From positions 558,001-622,000 of the forward strand of contig JAIWZP010000005.1 in the NCBI GenBank assembly GCA_025201375.1: a stretch of 64,000 nt of DNA, given 5' to 3'. The position numbers and the translations under genes are program-made. This document shows, one piece after another, positions 11,573 to 22,245 of the stretch. This DNA comes from Gongronella butleri. Taxonomy: Eukaryota > Mucoromycota > Mucoromycetes > Mucorales > Cunninghamellaceae. The notes under the pieces are model-generated. The model was given only the letters and a program-made list of their open reading frames with translations, had not been told where the DNA came from and made no database searches. Numbering within the stretch: position 1 is the first letter of the stretch; every line of letters begins with the position of its first letter.

Positions 11573-12517
11573 CCAGAAAAGAACCAGCACTGCTCACACG
11601 GCCCCCTTTTCCCCGCTTTTCAGCCTCCAGGAACAGGTTCGTGGCAAGATATGTCAAGAGGACAGCCTCTCGTTTGATTCCACGACGCTGGATGGTCTAA
11701 AATACATTGGTGGCGTTGATTTGAGCTTCCCTGAGAATGATCAAGAGCATGCCATTGCATGTGTCGTCATCCTGGAATATCCATCCATGAAGGTAACTGG
11801 AAAGGGGGCCATCCAGTGGTTCCTGACGCGCTTTTTATTTCCACAGGTGGTCTACACGGATTACTTGACGACGCGTTTATACCTGCCCTACATTGCCGGA
11901 TTCCTTGCCTTTCGCGAGGTTGAGCCTCTGCAAAAGCTTCTGGAGCACGTGCGTGCCACCAAGCCTGAAATATACCCTCAAGTGATTCTGGTCGACGGTA
12001 AGAAGAAGCCCATTGGAAGCGCGATCGGGCCGCCGAGCAATCATTTTCGACGTGAAAATCGTGCTGAATTTGTGTTTTTCCTTTTTTTTTAGGCAATGGC
12101 AGATTGCATCCGCGGTGCTGCGGCATTGCATGTCATTTGGGTGTGCAAGTGAACACGCCGACGATTGGCATTGGTAAAAACTTTTTGGTGATTGACGACG
12201 GCCCGGATTTGCAGATGCAGCGTGTGAAAAAGCGGGCCAAGGAGGAGCTACAGGCCGCCGGCGATTGGATGGCGCTCGAGGGCGCGTCCGGCACCGTGTA
12301 CGGCATGGCCGTGCGCACAACGACCGACGCGCCAAACCCTATCTTTGTCAGCCAGGGCCACCGCGTCTCGCTCAAAACGGCCCTCCGCCTCGTCATGGCA
12401 ACGTCGCGCTACCGCATCCCAGAGCCTATCCGCCACGCAGATCAAAAGAGCAGACACTACATCCGCACAACCTACGCCAACCAACAAAAGCAGCAAAACG
12501 GCCAAGACGCATCTTGA
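11454..12517 (+). CDS. Endonuclease V (deoxyinosine/inosine nuclease)
   Basis: Four exons (11454-11524, 11624-11792, 11847-11997, 12093-12517) give 271 aa. The enzyme cuts one base 3' of inosine in DNA or RNA. Metal-binding acids are in place: Asp56 in YIGGVDLSF, Glu104 in LPYIAGFLAFRE, Asp130 in ILVDGNGRLHPR. The family segments PTIGIGK and GHRVSLKTA are present. An alternative ATG lies two codons downstream (11460). Intron 1 holds a 29-nt A tract. The last ~30 residues are polar and Gln/Asn-rich. Confidence 0.95.
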
Positions 12518-13420
12518 GGAGACATTGATCCTTTTTTTTTTTTTTTGTCGCATAAACTTTCATTTTTTTATTAAATGCATTGCATCCGTGCATATTGTTC
12601 ATTGTAAATAGCAATGTTGTGCCACGACACAGATGGTAATGACATGCATGCGTATGGCGGTGTGAGCACAATACAGTATAAAAAAAAAGATGTCAAAAGT
12701 GGAATTATCGCGTATTATTTTGCGATATTGACGCATTTGATCTTGGTCTTTTTGATTCGTATGATATCTGTGCAAATCGACTTTGTGCCTCTCAAAAGAA
12801 TAATGCTAGCTTTCTCTGAAAAGACAACACAACGAGCGGCAAAGCGACGTCAATGGATGAAAAATCGAAATTTCTCAAAAAAAATCCAGGGATTTGAAGT
12901 ACTTGAAACCTTCACATTTAGAGCTAAGTAAAATGGCCACGACATTTGCTGGTGAATTGTACTGGTATTTCTCATTGCGAAGCAAAACAAGACACAGTAC
13001 TTCGCGGAATCGCGGAACCGCTGCAGCAGCAAGGCGACACGGACACACCCACTACTCACGGTTCACAGCGGGGAGGAGAGTTTTGCGATTTCCAAACGAC
13101 TCCACGGTTCAGCGTGACACTTTCCTATTTTGAAAGGACCCTGAAAAGTCGGACATTCAAATTTTACGCGTCAATGCTCACGTCAAACCTCATTGTTGCC
13201 TTTTTGTTGGCATCATAATTCATAATCAAATAAGAATCGCCAAGAATCGTGATGAAAAGCCTTTGAAGTATGGAGCTGACAATGAAATGACGACCAATCG
13301 ACTTTTAGATCAATGAAGATGCATTTTTGGGAACGGATGATCATGAACAAGGTGCATCGGGGTTTTAAATTTGGTTTGAGAAGGCCCTTGATGAACCAGT
13401 CTGTTCAGTTTTTCGTTCAC
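12518..13420. other. Gene-free spacer
   Basis: AT-rich sequence between endonuclease V and tRNA-Trp. Frames up to 105 residues occur on both strands, but none has a domain, a pyrimidine-rich leader or convincing splice structure. I see no repeat shared with the rest of the window. Confidence 0.5.
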
Positions 13421-13493
13421 GGGGGGTTGGCGCAATTGGTAGCGCATGTGATTCCAGTCCACAAGGTTGTCCGTTCGAGTCGGGCATCTCCCA
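13421..13493 (+). tRNA. tRNA-Trp (anticodon CCA)
   Basis: A 73-nt cloverleaf without intron. The acceptor strand GGGGGGT pairs with ATCTCCC (two G-T pairs), the D stem is GCGC/GCGC, the anticodon loop TTCCAGT places CCA at 13454-13456, and the T arm is GTCCG-TTCGAGT-CGGGC. The base at the bottom of the anticodon stem is an A-C mismatch. The discriminator is A. A run of eight T (13498-13505) supplies the RNA polymerase III stop. Confidence 0.93.
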
Positions 13494-14996
13494 CTGGTTT
13501 TTTTTGCAATTTTTGCCCAGATTTTTTTTTGCACGATGAAATCGTGATCTCTTTTCGGTAAATTTATCCCAATTTGGGAAATTTGGGCAGCTTTTTTTCC
13601 TGATCAAGCATTTTTAAGGGGAGTTTGATTTTTTTATATCCGCATACCGTCGTGGTCGCACGGACGAGTGCAAAAACGGCAAAATGGTGGCAGTTTACAA
13701 TCTCAGCTTTGTATTTTCAAACTCCGCATTTATGGTGCTCGTCTGGAATGTGCAATTGAGTGCAATTCCAACGATTAGGTCATTTATTGGCACGCAAATT
13801 CAAACGCCGTTGCAAACGCGATCTAAAATGACGCGCGCGATCGGGCGATCCGCCCGCCGGGAGCCAAAAGTTGAAATTTTGTGATTTTGCATGTTCAATG
13901 ATGCTAGTCAGCAAGTGGGCACGTTCCAGGTTTAGGCGGAGATTGAAATTGCGTGATTTCATGCAGTCATAATAAGATCAGGACACCTTCTTTATTTTGC
14001 ACCTTTTTTAAATGAAGGGGGAGCACGAGTGGTTCATCATATTTTGTACATTTGTACAGTAGGCTACGGTAGATTGTACTGTACCGGTAGATCATCATCG
14101 CAAGAAATTCGTGACAAAACACAAAAGAACGCAAAAAAGAGGCAATGTGCAATGAAGAAACGAAAAGAGCACACCGCAATGCCAATTACAGTATTGCCAA
14201 ATTGACAAGATCAACGATGATCAAAAAATGAGATTGTATTCAATCTTGATTTCTTGAGAATTTTAAATGCAATTAAGATTATGATACTGTACATTGCAGG
14301 TCAAAATTGTATGTACACGCATCACAAGTGCAAAAATACCAGCTACGTAGCTCTGGTGGAGTGGTCGTGCGCTCGACACGCCTGCTAGTGCCGACACGCG
14401 CTCAATTGCTCCACTGAAACCCAATTTGCACGGCTGCAGCCTGCAGGGCCCTACCGTATTTTGACATTTTTGATATTTTGCTGATTTGATGATTACTTTT
14501 GGCCATCTTACAGTGCCATTTTTTATGAGACAAAGAATGAATCGGTAGTGAGCCGGAGACTTCAATGATGCGTATGCAGGGAAGGCCACATCATACGTAT
14601 ATTATATTTTATATGAATAAAAAAATCAGGCTCACTTTATTTTTTGTCGTTTGCACATCATTGTTTTAAAAGATTGCCTATGAATTTATTGTATCTAAAG
14701 GCGTATGCTGCAACAGCTATTTCCCAGCGCAGTCTTGAGGCTCCAGTTTTTCAGCGGATTCAGGGCAGTCTTGACAATCCCAAATTGTATCACCTTGAGG
14801 TCATAATTTTTTTTTTTTTTTTTTTACACTTTTTGTGCTCTCACGCGTGCAATCGGTCTCGCACACGTTCCTCCTTTTTTTTTTTTTTTCCTAAGGCGGT
14901 GATGACACATATTGATTTTAATTGAGCGATGATGCACTGATAAAAGCTGTTTTTATTGATACGTGAAAAAATTGAGGAATTTAAAAGGTTTTGCAT
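13494..14996. other. Gene-free region with TACTGTA-rich patch
   Basis: After the tRNA terminator the sequence is AT-rich with no credible gene. The patch 14045-14095 carries several TGTACAGTA/TGTACTGTA motifs, and another occurs at 14284, like those in the dispersed repeats. Two long T tracts (14808-14825, 14875-14889) lie near the end. Confidence 0.45.
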
Positions 14997-15250
14997 TTAA
15001 CATTCGCTCCAATTGCAGCCAATGGAGCGGTATTGCTTGGCCCACTTGACACACTGGGTATGATAGGCTCCAGCAAAGGCGCGGCAATCATTGCGGCAGA
15101 TGCCATAGATCACGTACCGGTAAATGTTGGCATTGTAGCTGACTTGCTTAACATTGTTATGAAGTTGGCTACATTGGCTTGTGGAAACGGTGCTGACCAG
15201 CATGACCAGGCAGACACGAGCATCAGGATGAATTCAACAGGGCGCATGGG
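14997..15250 (-). pseudogene. Possible small secreted Cys-rich protein, frameshifted
   Basis: On the minus strand 14997-15203 is an open frame of 68 residues with six cysteines downstream of its start (QCSQLH, GICRNDC, TQC, GCNWSEC). Its own start gives only a stub of a signal peptide. In the frame displaced by one base, an ATG at about 15249 begins MRPVEFILML, which would complete a good hydrophobic signal peptide if the frames were joined near 15215. A one-base error, or a real frameshift, would explain this. I do not recognise a family. Either the shorter frame is the true protein, or this is a broken gene, or it is chance. Confidence 0.3.
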
Positions 15251-15814
15251 GAAATAATTGACAATTTAATAAGAAAAAAAAGCAGAAAAGTGTTTTTGAC
15301 CAGAAAATTCACCCCTTTTGCCTATTTATGCTTCGAAACTAGGTTAATGTGCCACGATCCACAGCCACAGAATCCGCATCATGCGCCATGGTCGAAAATC
15401 CCGGGATTCACAAAGAAGAAATGTGGAGTTCACGATTCCTCGTGCATTTCATTTGAATCATTGTAGACAGGGAGCTGGCAAGTGGATTGGAATGTGGCAA
15501 TTGATGCGTCTCGCGTTGACCAGAGCGCCGTAAAAGGGCCAACAATTGGCTGTGTGGACGAGCAATTGCCGCGTTTGTTCCTTTTTTTTTTGTAAGATTT
15601 AGCGTGATTTTATAGCCTCTGATGGTGATGGAATTGTGCAGCGCGCAATTACCAGGAATGCGTCGCGCGCAAAGGTCAACCCAGGCAGCGAAATTGTGCT
15701 AAAATTGGGCCATTTCGGTCTGCGCTCTTTCTGCATTGACCCAAATCGGGCATAAAATGACCACATGATCATCGGTAACCCTTTTCTTTTGGCCTTTTCC
15801 TCCTCTCACAAACT
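15251..15814. other. Spacer upstream of methyltransferase
   Basis: No gene recognised. The last 30 bases before the methyltransferase start are pyrimidine-rich (15780-15812), matching the leader pattern of other genes here. Confidence 0.5.
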
Positions 15815-16530
15815 ATGGGTAAATCACCACCAAGGTAAGTAACAGCTGTGACGCGCTTTTCTCGGCGCGGTGCAATACTTTTTAAAGCAAATTATGTCAA
15901 GAAAAGGTGTACTGATCGACCTTTTTTGCCAGGAGGTCAACGTTTCTCCAGGTGTTTCAAGCGGCCGATGATCGAGCGCACGATGCCGTGCAAGACGAAA
16001 TGTTTCCCGCTTATATTGACAGCGTGGACGCGACTTTGGCACCCTTTTGCCCCACGTCGGCGGCGCGCGTGGTCAAAGCGCTGCAGCTGGCGCACGTGAG
16101 CGACACTGACACGCTGATCGATCTCGGATCGGGCGACGGTCGGTTTGTGACGGCCGCTGTGGCCGAATTTGGATGCAAACGCGCTTACGGCGTCGAAACG
16201 GACGAATTGCTCGTGGAGGACTCACGGCGGCTCGCCGACGAGGTGCTGGGATGCGACCACCGCACGTGCGGCGTGGAATTTGAGCAGGGCGACCTCCTGG
16301 AAACCCTGAAAACTGCCACATGCGCGCGCGATCTCCTCTACACGGTCATTGTCGTGTTTCTCCTGCCCGACCACACAGACCGCTTCGCCGACGACCTGGT
16401 CGCCCTCTACCGCCGCGGCGCGCGCATCGTCAGCCTCGTCTTCAACCTGAGTGAGATCCCAGAGCTCCAGCTCCAGCATGCCGATGATTCAGACGGCATA
16501 TTTATATACGCGTCCTCCCCCCTTTCATAA
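15815..16530 (+). CDS. Class I SAM-dependent methyltransferase, FAM173-like
   Basis: Two exons (15815-15834, 15933-16530) give 205 aa. An acceptor three bases later would drop one Arg without changing frame. Motif I is LIDLGSGDGRF at residues 68-78, followed by YGVETDELLVEDSRR (motif post I) and FEQGDLLE; the LYTVIVVFLLPD strand follows. The PTSAARVVKALQLA lead-in and the DLGSGDGR form resemble the FAM173 family, whose members methylate lysine in mitochondrial ATP synthase subunit c or ADP/ATP carrier. The substrate assignment is an inference from the motif style. The N-terminus is basic and could be a weak mitochondrial signal. Confidence 0.8.
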
Positions 16531-18363
16531 AAAACACACTCATCCATCGCATAGAATATCACATAAAATGGCGCATGTTTTTGTATTATCTCTTTTTTTT
16601 CGTTTTCTGTGTACCAATTGCATTGATTAACCACATACAACTCTTTGAATTCGGTTTTTGTTGTTCGTTTTTTTTTCCCAATGGAAGGCATTAAGATTTC
16701 AAACTTTTGCGCCATGCTTTCAATGTCCATTGAGGACAACTGGTCCAGATTTGACAAGGATCGGCTCGCTGTAAAAACACGAAATATTGAATTGGTGCGT
16801 TCCAGTCTGTTGATGCCACCTTTGCCCAATAATACCTGGCCTGATGCCCGTCAAACCTGCTTGCGTATGTTTTATGCACCTGTTGGACTGATGCTATGCG
16901 TTGAGAACAGGTGATTCATTGGGCGTTTCTCGTGAACATCACAAAAACACACTTTTGGCTGTATTTTGCTCATTTCTCGATAAATTCACGACCCGCAAGA
17001 GGGGTCACTCTTTGATCCAAGAATTCAACGCCTTCTCCTTCGAATGAGCCTACTTTTGAGGCGCTGCGATCACTGGATGCCGCGCAATGACGACGATCAA
17101 AAATCACGGATTTTCCTGGGGGTCCAGTCGAGGATTTGAAAACGCTTCATTTTAGGTCCTCCGATCTCCACGCCATTCAAACATAGGGTGATCTACTCTC
17201 ATTCACTGGCAATAATGCTATAAAAACCGGAGGTCCATTGACTGGTTTCCACGCAAGACGCGAAAAGCTGCCAATTTTCATTTCAAGGTAAATTCAACGA
17301 GTATTGGACGCAGCGCATTGAAACTTGTATCATCAGAAAGAGCATGGCTTGATGCGTATGTGGACCTCCGTGATCATTGCAAAAAGTGATTTTTTGGCAT
17401 GTTTGACATGGCTTCAAAATAATATGCAATTTTCGACGCGTGAAAAACTGCGTCAAAAATCATGCTACGAGCTTCTAATGCTCATCATATTTACGTGCGT
17501 AGATCAGCCCTTGTTGATGGACGCGTCGACGTGACCTCTTTACGCATTTCTTGGCGAGCTATTCGTGTTCAAAATTTGACCCAAAATCCTTTTTTCTCGT
17601 GACCCACCTGATGGACCTCCCTTTTTTATTGTCATTTTGTTGGTTTTGTTATTCGACTGTTCTTGTGTGCAAGTTTTGGAGCAATGATGCCGACCCATTT
17701 TTTCAATGTCTGGTTTGAGAGCTGGACGCGACTACATTTGATTTGCGCGTTGCGCGTCCAGATGATCCCTGACAGCTTTCAAATTGCGTTCCACGCGCGT
17801 TTTGGCTTGTCATTTCACGGCATGATACGCGCTTCGGGATTTTACCATGTATTGTTGACGCATTGTAAAGACGATGACCGCTAAATCGACCTTTTACCGC
17901 TTTACTCTGGGAAAACTTTCCTTGTTCGTCCCAAATTTGAAATACGAGTAAAAAAAAAAAGAAAAAGGCACTGCGCGTCCAAGTTTTGACCGAGATTCGA
18001 AAAGTTGAACGTCAGCAATCTCAAATGGAGGCATTTTTTGACTTTTTTTTTTTCTCATTGCCCAACACTGTTTAAGCTTTTGCGCATCAAACGCGCACAG
18101 CTCAAGATTTGGGTAGCTGCTCGTCGCATGCTGTCCATTAAAAACACAAATCAATTAGGTGGGTTTGCCGAGAGAAAGTTTAAAAGTTCATCCAAAGACT
18201 TTTAGGTGTTGCCTGTGGATTTACAATCCACAGCAAACAAACCTGCAGCGTGACGGGATGCGATTAACCATTTGACAGATGAACGAATAAATTTATGAGA
18301 ATACAATGTGGATTGCAGAGGGGGGGGGGAAAGCAAAAATAGGGAAAAAAGATAAAAAAAAAG
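16531..18363. other. Gene-poor region with scattered GGAGGTCC motifs and a hairpin
   Basis: No gene could be assigned. A minus-strand frame at 16552-16829 has protein-like composition but overlaps the methyltransferase end antisense and has no domain. Between 17100 and 17620 short forms of GGAGGTCCA or its complement recur (17230, 17365, 17610), similar to a motif inside dispersed repeat unit B. A perfect 9-bp hairpin with 3-nt loop sits at 18213-18233. Confidence 0.45.
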
Positions 18364-20157
18364 CTATTGTTCAATAAAAGCGGACCCTGGATTCTGGTAA
18401 AAGACGATGCTTCTGGGGTCGTCCGTTGGGATGGCATAGGGGCCAACGTAGGGGTCGCGCACAAAGTAGATGACATTGAAGCAGACGCCGGCGAGCAACA
18501 TGGCGGTCCAGATGACAACTGGCATGGCTTGCTTGATTTGGAGCCAGAGGACGGCCTCGCGCTTGCGTTCGGACGCGGATCTTGCGCTTGTGCCCCAGCC
18601 AACATCCCATAGCGAGATGATGGCCCACAGCTTGGCGGGAACAAGGCCGAACAGATAATACAGTGCGTACAGAGGAAAGGCAAGGAATCGCGCGGATCGG
18701 GCGACAATGATGGCGTAAATGGTCTTTACCATGGTCATGGCCGACAGCGAAGTTAGCCACATGAGCAAGACCCAGGATGTTTTGGCATACAAAATGTAAA
18801 AGATGGAATACATGAGGACAAACGGATACATTCCCTGGTAAAACAGCTCGGCGGCCATCCATGGGCTGTGTTTGTGCAGACTGCGCGCGTTCCATAGCAT
18901 TTCGCGATAAAAGCTCTTTGACCAGCGTGTCTGCTGGCGGAACCAACGGAAAAACGAGGTGGGCGTCTCTGTTTCGCAAAAAGCATGGTGCGTGTAGACA
19001 ACGGCGTGGCCGCGCGCAAGCACGCAATTGGTCAGGTGCCGATCATCGCCATAGGTGCATTCGAGGCCAAGGAACGTCTGGTGCACCCACGCATCGAGCA
19101 GATTTTCAATAACGCGTGCACGATAGATGCCCATGGGGCCAGACACGCACGTGACGGCGCGATTGAAGCTCTGAGCGGCGCGTTCAATGTTGAAAGCCAT
19201 CCAGTAACGCAGCGACGACATGAACGACAAGAGCGAGTCGGACGCGTTCCAAATGCGCACATCGCCGGCGGCGGCGCCAATCCCGGGGAAGAAAAAGAGC
19301 GCGCGCTCGAGCTCGAGGGCGGCGCGTCGGTTGAAGCGCGTGTCCGAGTCGGTCGACACAATCGCGTCACACCCTGCCGCCAACAGCACGCGGAACGCCG
19401 TGTACATGGCGTGCCGCTTGCCTCGGTGCGGCTGCAAATAACACACCACCTGGGTATCAGAGGGCAGCACCGAAACAAACGCAGGCAGTGTCTTTTCGGT
19501 CGAATTGGGCGTCGTTTTTGATGAATTGGTTGTCGTGTTGGACGGACTGGTCGTCGTTTTGGGCGAATTGGTTGTCGCGTTTAGCGAATTGGTCGCTTTT
19601 GACGAATTTGGTGGATTTGATGAACTGGACGAACTCGATGGAATTGACGAATTACAGTCATTATCGGAGAGCAGACGCGGCAGTGTGACAATGGGCTGGT
19701 TGGGAAACACCTTTGCAAAGACGGCGGCCATGTCTTTGTCCTCATCCTCGTCGCCATCAATGACGACGCACAGCACGATGCGATCTGGATAGTCCAATTG
19801 CTGGATGGACTCGAGGCAGGCGGCAAAGAGCGCGGTCTCCTCGCGGTAGCCGACAACGGCCAAGCCCAGCTTGGATGCGCGGCGGTCGCCGGGTTGAAGC
19901 TTTTCGTCGTCCCAATGGCGCGACACGGGTGTCGGCGCACGCCGCCGCCATCGACGAACCAACACCCGATTGAGCGTCGCAAACACCAACTGCAACACGA
20001 TAAACGCGAGCACAATCGTGCCGTACAAGCCCAATACCCAAAACGAGATCTTTGTCACCTGGAACCGCAGCGCATACCCCACAATCGCAGGCAGCACAAA
20101 GATGCATGAGATCAGCGTAGAATACGCGACCTTTAACGGCAGCGTCCATGCAACCAT
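18364..20157 (-). CDS. Hyaluronan-synthase-like processive glycosyltransferase (GT2)
   Basis: A single exon of 597 aa. Two transmembrane helices (about 9-30 and 37-62) precede the cytosolic GT2 domain, and four to five helices follow (about 432-500 and 545-565). Catalytic motifs are those of class I hyaluronan synthases: RGKRHAMYTAF (245-255), STDSDTR with DSD at 270-272, SGPMGIYR (339-346), GDDRHLTN (370-377) and the QQTRW product-binding motif (408-412). Fungal relatives with this layout make extracellular polysaccharide such as hyaluronan or chitin-like polymers, using UDP-sugars. An Asn/Ser/Thr-rich insert at 165-222 interrupts the domain before the DSD motif. Whether the product is hyaluronan cannot be told from sequence. 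Confidence 0.88.
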   Translation of the reverse strand: MVAWTLPLKVAYSTLISCIFVLPAIVGYALRFQVTKISFWVLGLYGTIVLAFIVLQLVFATLNRVLVRRWRRRAPTPVSRHWDDEKLQPGDRRASKLGLAVVGYREETALFAACLESIQQLDYPDRIVLCVVIDGDEDEDKDMAAVFAKVFPNQPIVTLPRLLSDNDCNSSIPSSSSSSSNPPNSSKATNSLNATTNSPKTTTSPSNTTTNSSKTTPNSTEKTLPAFVSVLPSDTQVVCYLQPHRGKRHAMYTAFRVLLAAGCDAIVSTDSDTRFNRRAALELERALFFFPGIGAAAGDVRIWNASDSLLSFMSSLRYWMAFNIERAAQSFNRAVTCVSGPMGIYRARVIENLLDAWVHQTFLGLECTYGDDRHLTNCVLARGHAVVYTHHAFCETETPTSFFRWFRQQTRWSKSFYREMLWNARSLHKHSPWMAAELFYQGMYPFVLMYSIFYILYAKTSWVLLMWLTSLSAMTMVKTIYAIIVARSARFLAFPLYALYYLFGLVPAKLWAIISLWDVGWGTSARSASERKREAVLWLQIKQAMPVVIWTAMLLAGVCFNVIYFVRDPYVGPYAIPTDDPRSIVFYQNPGSAFIEQ

Positions 20158-20459
20158 GCAATAATTGAGCTTTTTGGAAAGTAAAAAATGAAGAGCAAAA
20201 TCAAAAAGTTTTTTTTAAAAAAAAAGAGGGTCAATGCCATCAAGAACAAGGTGTGCCACTTTTTTTGCTGGCCGGTGAAACACGCTGGTGGTGAACCCCC
20301 CAGGCGGGGTCCAATTGGGTTGTTAATTTCAAACAATCGCGTCGTGAAATATGACAAAAATCCACCGATCTGATGAGTTGCATGTCAAATCACAAGAAAA
20401 AAAAATGGTGCAACTCTTTGATGGTTTTAATACAGTTTTTTGTAGTGAATAATAATTGT
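20158..20459. other. Spacer, purine-rich leader of the GT2 gene
   Basis: About 300 bp between two minus-strand genes. The part beside the GT2 start is A/G-rich on the plus strand, hence pyrimidine-rich on the coding strand. Nothing else recognised. Confidence 0.5.
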
Positions 20460-22015
20460 CTAAGCCAAACCAGCTTCCTTCATGGCCTATTTGTGCGGGA
20501 AAAAAAAAGAAAAGAAAAAAGTGAGAAAATGAAAAAACAACGCGTCAATTGGCGCCCATTGGCCTCCAATGGACCCCGCAGAGCGCTTTTTTTTTTCGTG
20601 TGACTTACGGCGAGGAGAGTGGTACCCAACTTGGCGGGGGAGGGAGTGACACGGACACCGGCGTCTTCCAAGGCCTTGATCTTGGTCTGGGCAGTGCCCT
20701 TGCCACCGGAGATGATGGCACCGGCGTGGCCTAGGGGAATTTTTATATATCAATTGCATGTTCCCGTGGACCAAATTTTTTTTCCATTTTTTTTTCTTTC
20801 TTACCCATGCGGCGGCCGGGAGGGGCGGTGACGCCGGCAATGAAGGAAGCGACGGGCTTGGGCTGGGCGCGGGTCTGGTTGTATTGCTTCAAAAAGTCGG
20901 CGGCAGCCTCCTCGGCCTCACCACCAATCTCACCAATCATGATGATACCCTCGGTTTCGTCATCCTCCAAAAAGACCTTGAGACAGTCGATGAAGTTGGT
21001 GCCGTTGAGGGGATCGCCACCAATGCCCACGCAGAGCGTCTGGCCAAGGCCAACGTCGGTGGTCTGCTGGACAGCCTCGTACGTGAGCGTGCCGGAGCGC
21101 GAAACAATGCCGACCTTGCCCTTCTTCAAAATGCTGCCGGGCATGATACCAATCTTGCACTCCTCGGCCTTGATCATACCGGGGCAATTGGGACCCACAA
21201 GGCGCGACGCAGACTGCGTCAACAATGCCTGCTTAACGCGCACCATGTCGTGCTGGGGAATACCCTCGGTAATGGCAACAATCAAAGGCACCTCGGCCTC
21301 GATCGCCTCCAAAATCGCAGCAGCAGCGCCAGGGGGAGGCACATAGATCACGCTCGCGTCAGCCTTGGTCTCTTGGACAGCCTGCATTAATAGAAAAAAA
21401 AAAGGCATCAATTGCCTTGCACGTGCCAAAAAAAAAGCCAAAAAAAAAAAAGTTGAAAAATGGGCTTACGTCGCGGACAGTCGCAAAGACGGGGAGACCC
21501 AAGTGGGTCTGGCCAGCCTTCTTGGGCGAGATACCACCAACCATCTTGGTGCCATACTCAATGGCTTGCTGCGAGTGGAAAGTACCCTGGCAAAAAAAAA
21601 AAAAAAAAAGAATGAGAGGATCCGTATATAAAAGGCATTCTTTAACAGTGCACCTTGCACCTTGTGCTTGGATGGATTGCTCTCATGCGCTTTTTCCGTG
21701 CTTTTTTACCTGCTTGCCAGTGAAGCCTTGGCAAATGACCTTGGTGTTCTTTCCAATCATCAAATTCTTGGCAGTCGAATCGTAGCCGGAGGTGGACAGC
21801 GAACGGCGAGCCACTAAGCACGAACAAGAGCGAAATAAGCAGAAAAAAAAAGAAGCGTGATAAGCAGTCAATCAACGAAAAAATAAAAAAATTAAAAAAC
21901 GAGGTCATCCCAAGATAGGTACGTGCAAAAAGCCGAATTGCATGATTTTGGCGACAATGGGACGCCACTTACCGGCAGTGGTGGAACGCAACACTTTGGA
22001 AGCAGAGGGGAACAT
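20460..22015 (-). CDS. LSC1: Succinyl-CoA ligase alpha subunit, mitochondrial
   Basis: Six exons (22015-21973, 21813-21710, 21586-21470, 21381-20805, 20730-20609, 20486-20460) give 329 aa, the normal length. The first ~30 residues ([21 protein letters not shown]) form a mitochondrial presequence. The CoA-binding start reads [20 protein letters not shown], the GPNCPG loop and the SRSGTLTYE segment are intact, and the active-site phosphohistidine is His282 in [12 protein letters not shown]. It works in the TCA cycle with a beta subunit not found here. The last coding exon has only nine codons. Symbol by homology. Confidence 0.96.
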
Positions 22016-22245
22016 GGTTGTGTGTATAAAGAAAAAGGAAAGAGAAAGGGAAAAAACGGGTCGAACGAAAATTTTTTGGACAGGGCACACATTGGCCTTT
22101 TTTTTGTTTTGCTTTTTCGGGCTTTGAATCGCAATTGCTGGCAGATCCTGGGAAGACCAAGGCAGGGCATTTTAATTGTTGGCCATTTTTTTTTGTATCA
22201 AGCAAAAAGGAATGGGGAGGTAAAAAAAAAAAAAAAAAGGAACGA

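Noticed and set aside
16407..16829. 140-residue minus-strand frame overlapping the methyltransferase 3' end
   Set aside because: Protein-like in parts, but antisense to a real exon, with no domain and no CT-rich leader on its strand.
18364..20157. Several 130-220 residue frames in other phases across the GT2 gene
   Set aside because: They are shadows of a GC-rich coding exon; only the 597-residue frame has the catalytic motifs.
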